Below, piece by piece: positions 25,941 to 33,427 of a DNA stretch of 48,021 nt; the first letter of the stretch is position 1; every line of letters starts with the position of its first letter. The stretch covers positions 1 to 48,021 of the forward strand of contig JBKCIQ010000011.1 in assembly GCA_046302135.1 (NCBI GenBank), in the 5' to 3' direction. Origin of the DNA: AM-1111 sp046302135. Lineage in GTDB: Bacteria; Bacteroidota; Bacteroidia; B-17B0; Aurantibacillaceae. The notes beneath the pieces are model-generated. The model ran no database searches. It was given only the letters and a program-made list of their open reading frames with translations, and was not told the DNA's origin. A program made the position numbers and the translations under genes.

Positions 25941-27276
25941 TTCTTAACGTGAGGTTCAACAATCCGGCAATGCACATCATTACACCACCCATCAAAATTG
26001 CGTAGGAAGCATTCCCGCCGAAAACATGTTTCACAATTGGTCCTGAAAAAAGCGCACTTACAATTTGTGGTAACGTGATAAAGAAATTGAAAATGCCCAT
26101 AAAAACGCCCATTCTCTCAGCAGGAATTGATCCTGCAAGCATGGCGTAAGGCATAGCAAGGATACTGGCCCAAGCAATGCCAATGAAAACCATAGGTAAG
26201 ATCATTGCATACTTATTCGGCATAAAATACATCAGTATTAGACCCAACCCACCCATCACAAGTGAAAACAGATGTGTCTTTGGTTTTCCGATTGCAGATG
26301 CAATTTTCGGCATAAGTAAGGCGAAAATAGCGGAAACTCCATTGTAAATTCCGAAAAGAATACCCACCCAGTCTCCAAGATCCTCACTCAATTTTAAATT
26401 TGCAAGTGCTTTGGTATTAGCCGGGTCCGATGCAATCATATTTTTTAAGTCATCAATATGGGGTAAACCATAAGTATGCTCCCGTAAAGCGGTAGTAGTA
26501 TAAACCCACATACAAAACAACCCGAACCATGAAAAAAACTGAATAAGTCCGAGCTTCCACATTGTGCCAGGTATAGAAAACTTTGATTTGGAAGTTTTCA
26601 CTTCCTCTATCCCCATGGCTTTCCTTTCATCAGGGGAGTATTCTTTTGTTTTAATTACAGTCCAAAGAATTGCTACTAAAAAAACAATAGCCCCGATGTA
26701 GAATGAATAAATTACATTTGGTTGAACTTTAACCCCCGGCAAGTCGTTTGGAACAGAAAAAACATTATTCAAAATCCAAGGCAGAAAGGAACCTATAACA
26801 GCACCAATTCCAATTAGGGCCGTCTGAATTGAGAAGCCTTTGGTATTTTGATCTTCGGGAAGGTTATCTGCAACCAAGGCCCTAAATGGCTCCATTGAAA
26901 TATTAAACGAAGCGTCCATCATCATCAGAAAACCTGCACCAACAATGAGGGCAGGAAATACACTTGTAAATTTATCTGCATTAGGAAGAAGTACCAAGGC
27001 TGTGCACGCAAGAATAGTTCCTGCAAGAAAATAGGGTCTTCGCCTACCGAGAAACTTTGACCAAGTACGATCACTCCAGTAACCGATAATAGGCTGAACA
27101 ATCATTCCGGTAAGTGGAGCTACCAACCAAAACCAAGATAGGCTTTCCACATTGGCACCAAAATCGGTGAGTATTCTGCTGGCGTTTCCGTTCTGCAGTG
27201 CGAATCCCATCTGTATACCAAGGAAACCGAAACTCATGTTCCAGATTTGCCAAAAACTCATTTTATTTTTTTGCAT
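25915..27276 (-). CDS. MFS sugar transporter, SLC45/GPH-like (probable maltose importer)
   Basis: This 453-residue polytopic membrane protein has about twelve hydrophobic segments and no signal peptide. The N-terminus (FWQIWNMSFGFLGIQMGFALQ), the loop GYWSDRTWSKFLGRRRPY after the second segment and a large central loop (~215-245) match SLC45/GPH-type glycoside importers of Bacteroidota maltose loci. It would carry maltose or maltodextrin across the inner membrane to the GH65 phosphorylase. A TTG at 27288 would extend it by four residues and overlap the preceding stop; the ATG at 27276, 8 bases after that stop, is preferred. Substrate assignment is from context. Confidence 0.88.
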   Translation of the reverse strand: MQKNKMSFWQIWNMSFGFLGIQMGFALQNGNASRILTDFGANVESLSWFWLVAPLTGMIVQPIIGYWSDRTWSKFLGRRRPYFLAGTILACTALVLLPNADKFTSVFPALIVGAGFLMMMDASFNISMEPFRALVADNLPEDQNTKGFSIQTALIGIGAVIGSFLPWILNNVFSVPNDLPGVKVQPNVIYSFYIGAIVFLVAILWTVIKTKEYSPDERKAMGIEEVKTSKSKFSIPGTMWKLGLIQFFSWFGLFCMWVYTTTALREHTYGLPHIDDLKNMIASDPANTKALANLKLSEDLGDWVGILFGIYNGVSAIFALLMPKIASAIGKPKTHLFSLVMGGLGLILMYFMPNKYAMILPMVFIGIAWASILAMPYAMLAGSIPAERMGVFMGIFNFFITLPQIVSALFSGPIVKHVFGGNASYAILMGGVMMCIAGLLNLTLRNESKRTVV

Positions 27277-27284
27277 ACTTCCGC

Positions 27285-28619
27285 TCAACGTATGTATATT
27301 TTATAGGACCAAGGTGAAAGTTTTTGAGAATAATTACTAGAAATTAAAACTTTTTTCTTTTCAGACCATTCCATAAAATCTCCCTGTAAGGCTGAAATCG
27401 GCAAATTTACATCTCTTGATTCAGGGCTAAAATTAAAAACGCAAATAACAGTATTTTTTCCTTTTTTCCTCGAAAAGACCAACAAGTTCGTAAGAGTATC
27501 GGCATGCAAAATTTTTAATTCCCCTCCGGCTTTGCCACTCCAAAGTGCAGGATTATTTTTATGTAATGTACACAGGTCAGCGTAAAAATCATTGAGCGGA
27601 TAATTCTTCCAATCAATGGTGTCCTTCTCAAAAAATCTAAGTCTTTTGTTCAATCCTGACTCCTGACCGTTATAAATTAAAGGAATGCCTTGGAATGTAA
27701 AAGTCAGCGCTGCCATGGAGAATCTTGCGGGTCCCATTCGTTCCTCCTCTGTGCCATTCCAAGAGTTCTCATCGTGGTTTGAAGTAAAATGCATTCTATG
27801 AGCGTATTGAGGAAATCTTTTATTAGAAGCGTAATTGTAAATGTAATTCACCTTTTTCTTTCCTTTTGCAATATCATTCATGATGTGGTGAAACTCCCAT
27901 GCATAGCTCATTTCAAATGCTTTTTCATGGTGCTTTGGGTTTTCAGCTTCAGCCAGCATGAAAATTGGTTTAACCTTATTCAACTCTTTACGAGCTTCCT
28001 CCCAAAAATCTTGAGGTACCCAGTCGGCAACATCGCAACGAAAACCATCAATATCAAATTCCTTCAGCCAATAAGCCATTGAAGCAATCATTTCCTTCCT
28101 CATTTCCTTGCTGTCGTAATTCAAATCTGCTACGTCCCACCAATCAGTGCCTATTGTTGGTTGAAGTTTTCCGTTTGAATCAAGAGTGTACCAACTTAAT
28201 TTTCCTGAGTTAGCCCAAACATTGTCCGGAGCAGAATGGTTTGCTACCCAGTCTATAATGACCTTCATTTTAAGATCATGAACTTTTTTAATGAATGATT
28301 TTAAATCTGCCTCGTTACCAAATTCGGGATTGATTTTTTTATAGTCTTGTACAGCGTAATAACTTCCTAAGCTTCCTTTTCTGTTTAACTTTCCAATAGG
28401 ATTAATCGGCATCAGCCATACTATGTCAACACCCATTTTATTTAAACGCCCGAGATGATTACTTGCCGAGTTGAAAGTTCCTTCTGGGGTAAACTGCCTG
28501 ACATTCATCTCATAAATTACCTCTTTAGAAATGGGATCCTTTTTAACTGGTTGTGCAAAAAAAATGCACGAGTTGAACAAAACACAAAATGAAATTAATA
28601 ACTGAAAATTTTTATGCAT
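27285..28619 (-). CDS. GH13 alpha-amylase family enzyme, exported
   Basis: The start is set at the ATG at 28619 (MHKNFQLLISF, a signal peptide ending near FFAQ), giving 444 residues. An upstream ATG at 28661 is rejected because it lies inside the candidate -7 box of the operon promoter and adds a polar tail before the signal. The GH13 barrel begins VIYEMNVRQF, with catalytic residues Asp196 (GFRCDVADW), Glu224 (MLAEAE) and Asp283 (TSNHDENSW). The N-terminal beta domains of neopullulanases are missing; a short C-terminal beta domain is present. As first gene of the operon it probably trims maltodextrins in the periplasm. The FNSC near residue 18 is a poor lipobox. Exact specificity is open. 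Confidence 0.9.
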   Translation of the reverse strand: MHKNFQLLISFCVLFNSCIFFAQPVKKDPISKEVIYEMNVRQFTPEGTFNSASNHLGRLNKMGVDIVWLMPINPIGKLNRKGSLGSYYAVQDYKKINPEFGNEADLKSFIKKVHDLKMKVIIDWVANHSAPDNVWANSGKLSWYTLDSNGKLQPTIGTDWWDVADLNYDSKEMRKEMIASMAYWLKEFDIDGFRCDVADWVPQDFWEEARKELNKVKPIFMLAEAENPKHHEKAFEMSYAWEFHHIMNDIAKGKKKVNYIYNYASNKRFPQYAHRMHFTSNHDENSWNGTEEERMGPARFSMAALTFTFQGIPLIYNGQESGLNKRLRFFEKDTIDWKNYPLNDFYADLCTLHKNNPALWSGKAGGELKILHADTLTNLLVFSRKKGKNTVICVFNFSPESRDVNLPISALQGDFMEWSEKKKVLISSNYSQKLSPWSYKIYIR

Positions 28620-28658
28620 TATATTTTTTTTGGAGAATGAATTGTCATAATGATTGAC

Positions 28659-28666
28659 CAAAATTA
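28659..28666 (-). promoter_or_regulatory. Candidate -7 promoter element of the alpha-glucan operon
   Basis: The minus strand reads TAATTTTG (28666-28659), an exact TAnnTTTG match, 39 bases before the preferred start at 28619. A matching -33 TTTG is not evident; the upstream sequence is simply AT-rich. It lies in the ~217-base divergent region shared with zwf. Confidence 0.45.
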
Positions 28667-28782
28667 GTTCTTAAATATATTACATAAATTCTATATTATT
28701 AAATAGTTAACGGGATAAATTTTCTAACCTTAATACACTAATTAATTATTGTTATTTTTTTTTTACTGAAAAGCTAATGATA

Positions 28783-28790
28783 TACATTTG
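28783..28790 (+). promoter_or_regulatory. Candidate -7 promoter element of the zwf-pgl-edd-eda operon
   Basis: TACATTTG is an exact TAnnTTTG match, 46 bases before the zwf ATG. The -33 region is a T-run without a clear TTTG. The divergent region 28620-28836 otherwise holds no gene, only AT-rich sequence. It is the likely place for a shared sugar-responsive control site, though I could not pick out an operator. Confidence 0.45.
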
Positions 28791-28836
28791 TTTTCGATTT
28801 CGACTTTGAAATCAGATAAACCACTTAAATGTTTTA

Positions 28837-30345
28837 ATGAATCACGAAACAAAAAATTCAAGAAAAAAAAAGGCAGAACCAAGGATTTCTCCTTTTCATG
28901 CAGTTATATTCGGAGGTGACGGGGATCTCGCAAAAAGAAAAATTTACCCCGCTTTATATCACAGATTTTCAGCCGGTCAAATTGAAGGGTCTTTTAATAT
29001 TTTCGCTGTGAGCTGGAGCGGAAAAGATGAGAAACAATTTAAGGAGCAGGTTGTAGAATTCATTAAGTCTACTTTCGAAGATGGAATAAAGGATAGTGAA
29101 CATAAAATTGAAGAATTTCTAAAGCGTTTAAAAATTTTGAAGGTGAGCGATCACAGCCAAGAAGGATACGCCGAATTGAAAAACGAAATTCAAAAAAATC
29201 CAGAATATCAGATTGTCTACTACCTATCTACCCCATCTTCTGCCTATGGTGACATCAGCAAAACTCTTAAACTATGCGGGCTTGCAACATCAGAAAGTAA
29301 GGTCGTTGTAGAAAAACCTCTTGGAAACAGCCTCGAAACCGCAAGGCAAATCAACTCTTTGATCAGCGAGGCTTTCACGGAAAAACAGATTTATCGGATT
29401 GATCATTACCTTGGAAAGGAAACAGTACAGAATCTTATGGTCTTAAGATTTGCAAATCACCTTTTCGAAATTGCATGGAATCGTGAGAATATTGACAACA
29501 TTCAGATAACCGTTTCAGAAAATTTAGGAGTTGAAAACAGGGCTGTTTATTATGATAAAAGCGGCGCATTATTGGACATGGTTCAGAACCATTTACTTCA
29601 ACTACTTTGTTTAGTAGGAATGGAACCACCTAACGCTTTAGATCCGGATTCAGTAAGAAATGAAAAACTTAAGGTGCTTCATGCGTTGAGACCTTTTACA
29701 AAAGAGAGTGTAATTACTGATTCAGTAAAAGGTCAATATACCCGAGGAAAAGTAAATGGCAAGGAAGTTAATTCTTACCTCGAGGACATTGGAAAATACG
29801 ATTCCAAAACAGAAACCTTTGTCGCTCTAAAGGCTTACGTTGACAATTGGAGATGGAAAGGCGTTCCATTTTACTTGAGAACAGGTAAAAGAATGAAAAA
29901 ACGTTATTCGGAAATTGTAATTAATTTCAAAAGTGTTCGTCATAACATTTTTCAGTCTGATGAAACTGTCCCTAACAATAGATTAATAATAAGACTTCAG
30001 CCTCAGGAAAGAATTGAGCTGGTACAAATGACCAAAATACCGGGACCAGGAGGTTATCGTTACAAACCCATTTCTTTGAAATTAGATTTCATGGATTCAT
30101 TCGATGAACGTTTGCCGGAAGCATATGAGCGTTTATTAATTGATGTACTCAGGGGTAACCAAACGCTATTCATGCGACAAGATGAGTTAGAAGCGTCTTG
30201 GGAGTGGATTGAATCAATTTCAAATAACTGGAAAGCAGTTGACAAAACCAACATATTATATGAATCAGGAACCTGGGGACCCGGTGATCAGGTTTTAGAA
30301 GAAGGTGATGACTGGATCACAAAAGATGAAAATAAACATCATTAA
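28837..30345 (+). CDS. zwf: Glucose-6-phosphate 1-dehydrogenase
   Basis: The 502-residue cytoplasmic enzyme shows the NADP-binding motif GGDGDLAKRKIYPALY (26-41), the EKPLG motif (~159-163) and the active-site signature RIDHYLGKE (187-195). The C-terminal domain has VPFYLRTGKRM. It oxidises glucose 6-phosphate to 6-phosphogluconolactone, the entry to the Entner-Doudoroff and oxidative pentose phosphate routes. It is the first gene of a four-gene unit, divergent from the alpha-glucan operon that makes its substrate. Its 3' end overlaps the preferred pgl start by 20 bases. Confidence 0.97.
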   Translation: MNHETKNSRKKKAEPRISPFHAVIFGGDGDLAKRKIYPALYHRFSAGQIEGSFNIFAVSWSGKDEKQFKEQVVEFIKSTFEDGIKDSEHKIEEFLKRLKILKVSDHSQEGYAELKNEIQKNPEYQIVYYLSTPSSAYGDISKTLKLCGLATSESKVVVEKPLGNSLETARQINSLISEAFTEKQIYRIDHYLGKETVQNLMVLRFANHLFEIAWNRENIDNIQITVSENLGVENRAVYYDKSGALLDMVQNHLLQLLCLVGMEPPNALDPDSVRNEKLKVLHALRPFTKESVITDSVKGQYTRGKVNGKEVNSYLEDIGKYDSKTETFVALKAYVDNWRWKGVPFYLRTGKRMKKRYSEIVINFKSVRHNIFQSDETVPNNRLIIRLQPQERIELVQMTKIPGPGGYRYKPISLKLDFMDSFDERLPEAYERLLIDVLRGNQTLFMRQDELEASWEWIESISNNWKAVDKTNILYESGTWGPGDQVLEEGDDWITKDENKHH

Positions 30346-31006
30346 ATACGAAAATCGGGAGCAACAAGAGGAGTCTCTCGCTGAAGAAATTGCAGATAAA
30401 ATAAAACAAATTACTTCAGAAGACAAAACTGCCCATCTGCTACTTTCAGGTGGTTCAACTCCCAACAATATGTACTCAAAACTTTTTTCCAAAGATTTGA
30501 ATTGGAATAACGTTAAAATGTATTTGGTAGATGAAAGATTTTTTCCTAACAATAGCTCATTTAGTAATGAAAAAATGATTCGTGAACAATTAGAAAAAGT
30601 TTTTGGTGACTCGAATGCTTTTACCGGAATGGTACACGACATCAATAACAAAGAAAATAATCTGGAAAAATTAAAAATTAAATACTCAGGAATAGATTTC
30701 AAGGATTCTATAATTGTACTCGGCATGGGTAACGATGGGCATTTTGCCTCCTTGTTCCCGAACGATTCAGCATCGGAATCAGGACTTGACACAAATGCTT
30801 CAAATCTTCTTAATACAAATGCACCCAATGAACCGAAATTAAGAATCAGTTTTTCAGCTGCTGCAATTTGCCGGTCACCAAATGTTTATTTAATGATTAC
30901 AGGAGAAAACAAGTTAAAGGTTCTGGAAAGTGCTGAATCAAACAGTTTACCAATTGCTTTTATGCTGAGACAGAAACCTGAAATGAAAACTATTTACGCT
31001 GACTAA
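30326..31006 (+). CDS. pgl: 6-phosphogluconolactonase
   Basis: The preferred start is the ATG at 30326 (MKINIIKYENREQQ), giving 226 residues; starts at 30305 or 30308 would add up to seven unneeded residues and lengthen the overlap with zwf. Family motifs are LLLSGGSTPNNMY (~41-53), YLVDERFFP and the GMGNDGHFASLFP signature. The enzyme hydrolyses 6-phosphogluconolactone to 6-phosphogluconate in the cytoplasm, between Zwf and Edd. The gene is 11 bases upstream of edd. Confidence 0.95.
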   Translation: MKINIIKYENREQQEESLAEEIADKIKQITSEDKTAHLLLSGGSTPNNMYSKLFSKDLNWNNVKMYLVDERFFPNNSSFSNEKMIREQLEKVFGDSNAFTGMVHDINNKENNLEKLKIKYSGIDFKDSIIVLGMGNDGHFASLFPNDSASESGLDTNASNLLNTNAPNEPKLRISFSAAAICRSPNVYLMITGENKLKVLESAESNSLPIAFMLRQKPEMKTIYAD

Positions 31007-31017
31007 AAAAGAAAACT

Positions 31018-32814
31018 ATGAATAGAGAAGTTGAAAAAATTACCAATAGGATAAAGGAAAGAAGTAAACCAAGCAGAGAAAAATATTTAGAACTTATTAA
31101 AAAATCCTCTGACTCTAATTGGACTCGTTCAAAGTTACACTGCGGAAACCTGGCACATGGATTTGCCGGATGTGAAAGTCATGAAAAGAAACAACTTGCA
31201 GAAAATGTTGTTCCAAATTTGGGAATAATTACTGCATACAACGACATGCTTTCTGCTCACAAACCTTATGAGCATTATCCCGAAAAAATACGTGAATACG
31301 CGAAGCGTTATGGTTCCGTAGCGCAGGTAGCAGGTGGCGTTCCGGCTATGTGTGACGGAGTAACCCAAGGGCAAGAAGGAATGGAACTTTCTCTTTTCAG
31401 CAGAGATGTAATTGCACTTTCAGCGATCATTGGTTTATCTCACAATATGTTCGATGCGGCCCTTTGTCTCGGAATTTGTGATAAAATAGTTCCTGGACTT
31501 TTGATGGGATCACTTCAATTCGGACATTTACCTGTAATTTTTGTTCCGGGAGGACCTATGCCCACAGGAATAAGTAATGATGAAAAAGCAAAAATCAGAC
31601 AGCTTTATGCTGAAGGTAAAATTGATCGCGCCGCTTTGCTTAAAGGAGAATCTGATTCGTACCATTCACCTGGAACCTGTACGTTTTACGGAACTGCCAA
31701 CAGCAATCAAATGCTAATGGAAATGATGGGATTACAATTGCCGGGATCAAGTTTTATCAATCCGAGTACTGAACTGAGAGATAAACTTACTGAATACGCT
31801 GTTAAACTTGCCACTGAAAATTGTTTATCTAAAGATGAGTCAAGAAGACTTGCTAACATCATAGATGAAAAGGCAATTGTGAATGGAATAATAGGATTAC
31901 TTGCAACAGGAGGATCAACCAACCACACCATCCATCTCATCGCAATCGCAAAATCTGCAGGAATAATTATCGACTGGCAGGATTTCTCCGAATTGTCTGA
32001 TGTAATTCCATTACTGGCCAGAGTTTATCCTAATGGTGCAGCAGATGTAAATCATTTCCATGCCGCAGGAGGAGTTCCATTTATTGTAAAAACATTATTA
32101 AGTAAAGGACTTTTAAATGAGGACGTAAACACTATCGTAGGAAAAGGTTTATCAAAATTTGCATGCGAACCAAAAATCAACAACGGAGAAATCAATTTTG
32201 TTGAAGGAGCTCATGAAAGTCATAATAACAGCATACTACGTCCCGTTGAAGACCCATTCATGAAATCAGGTGGAATAAAACTTTTAAAAGGAAATATTGG
32301 AAGATCAGTAATAAAAATTTCTGCCGTTGATGAAAAAGACAGAAAAGTGGAAGCGCCTGCAATAGTATTTGAAACCCAGGAAGACTTCATCAAAGCATTT
32401 AAAAAAGGTGAACTCAACAAAGATTTTGTGGCTGTATTACCTTTTCAAGGGCCTAAGAAAAACGGAATGCCGGAACTACATCAGCTGACACCTTCACTTA
32501 CAGTTTTACAGAAGAAAGGTTTTAAAGTTGCACTTGTTACGGATGGCAGAATGTCGGGGGCATCCGGTAAAGTACCTGCGGCTATTCATGTATGTCCTGA
32601 AGCGGCAGATGGAGGGCCAATTTCAAAAATCAGAAATGGCGATATAATAAGTCTAGACTCAGAAAACGGAATCCTGCAAAATCTGACAACAGAATTTCTT
32701 CTCAGAGAACCTAGTAAATTCGAACTTGAAAATACATCCGTAGGACAAATGATGTTCAACAACATGCGTAAAACAGTAACCCAAAGCGAGGAAGGAGCCA
32801 GCTTTCTAATATAA
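31018..32814 (+). CDS. edd: Phosphogluconate dehydratase (Entner-Doudoroff)
   Basis: This 598-residue member of the IlvD/Edd family is full length. Visible signatures are AYNDMLSAHKPYEHYP, VPAMCDGVTQGQEGMELSLF and LCLGICDKIVPGLLMG, with the conserved cysteines expected to hold the iron-sulfur cluster. ATGGSTNHTIHL and the C-terminal VTDGRMSGASGKVPAAIH follow. It dehydrates 6-phosphogluconate to 2-keto-3-deoxy-6-phosphogluconate (KDPG). The surrounding zwf, pgl and eda genes make the 6-phosphogluconate assignment secure over dihydroxyacid dehydratase. Five bases separate it from eda. Confidence 0.97.
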   Translation: MNREVEKITNRIKERSKPSREKYLELIKKSSDSNWTRSKLHCGNLAHGFAGCESHEKKQLAENVVPNLGIITAYNDMLSAHKPYEHYPEKIREYAKRYGSVAQVAGGVPAMCDGVTQGQEGMELSLFSRDVIALSAIIGLSHNMFDAALCLGICDKIVPGLLMGSLQFGHLPVIFVPGGPMPTGISNDEKAKIRQLYAEGKIDRAALLKGESDSYHSPGTCTFYGTANSNQMLMEMMGLQLPGSSFINPSTELRDKLTEYAVKLATENCLSKDESRRLANIIDEKAIVNGIIGLLATGGSTNHTIHLIAIAKSAGIIIDWQDFSELSDVIPLLARVYPNGAADVNHFHAAGGVPFIVKTLLSKGLLNEDVNTIVGKGLSKFACEPKINNGEINFVEGAHESHNNSILRPVEDPFMKSGGIKLLKGNIGRSVIKISAVDEKDRKVEAPAIVFETQEDFIKAFKKGELNKDFVAVLPFQGPKKNGMPELHQLTPSLTVLQKKGFKVALVTDGRMSGASGKVPAAIHVCPEAADGGPISKIRNGDIISLDSENGILQNLTTEFLLREPSKFELENTSVGQMMFNNMRKTVTQSEEGASFLI

Positions 32815-32819
32815 ACCTT

Positions 32820-33405
32820 ATGCAAAACCAGATTGACAACACACACCAAAACGGAATCAGAGAAGTTCTAAGCGGACATCAATTGATACCTGTAGTTACA
32901 TTTAACTCAACAGAGGAAGCTGTTCCGGTTATGGAAAAAATTATTTCCAAAGGTGCATATTGCATAGAAGTCACACTACGCACTTCATGTGCTGAACAAT
33001 GTATCTCCATTTTACGTAAGCAATATGGTGAAAAAATAACTATTGGAGCAGGGACTGTAATCAACAATGATCAGGTTCTAAAAATGAAATCATTGAATGT
33101 AGATTTTTTAGTAAGCCCGGGTTTTTCAGATAAATTTATTAGAAAACATGGAGTCATCCGGGATTGCCTATCTTCCGGGTGCCGCAACTCCAGGAGAGAT
33201 GGTAAGGGCAATTGAGAAAAACTGTTTTACATTAAAATTTTTTCCTGCAAATCTGTTTGGCGGTGTAAATGCACTTAAAACGTATGGCGGTTTATTCCCC
33301 AATTTGAAGTTCTGCCCAACAGGTGGCATCTCAGAAAATAACTACAAGGAATTTTTGCAACTGCAGAATGTTTTGACCGTTGGAGGATCTTGGCTATATG
33401 CCTAG
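32820..33405 (+). pseudogene. eda: KDPG aldolase with an internal frameshift
   Basis: The gene is split between two frames. The first part (from 32820) carries PVVTFNSTEEAV, the catalytic Glu50 in IEVTLRT, TIGAGTVIN and FLVSPGFSDKFIR. The second (readable from about 33148 to TAG at 33405) carries SGIAYLPGAATPGEM, the Schiff-base Lys in TLKFFPANLFGG, and CPTGGISENNY. The frame changes at the A-run 33143-33146 (AGAAAACATG). The span is 586 bases, one more than 195 codons. Removing one A restores a 194-residue aldolase, with 13 residues between SPG and IAYLPG as in E. coli Eda. Neither half has both catalytic residues. A sequencing error, a real mutation or slippage-based expression are all possible. 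It would cleave KDPG to pyruvate and glyceraldehyde 3-phosphate. Confidence 0.9.
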
Positions 33406-33427
33406 ATTAAAACAGTATTTTGAACAA

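Noticed and set aside
25915..27288. TTG start at 27288 for the MFS transporter
   Set aside because: It adds only four residues and overlaps the preceding stop; the ATG at 27276 is 8 bases after that stop.
28620..28661. Upstream ATG at 28661 as the start of the first GH13 gene
   Set aside because: It overlaps an exact -7 box and adds a polar tail before a normal signal peptide; the ATG at 28619 is better.
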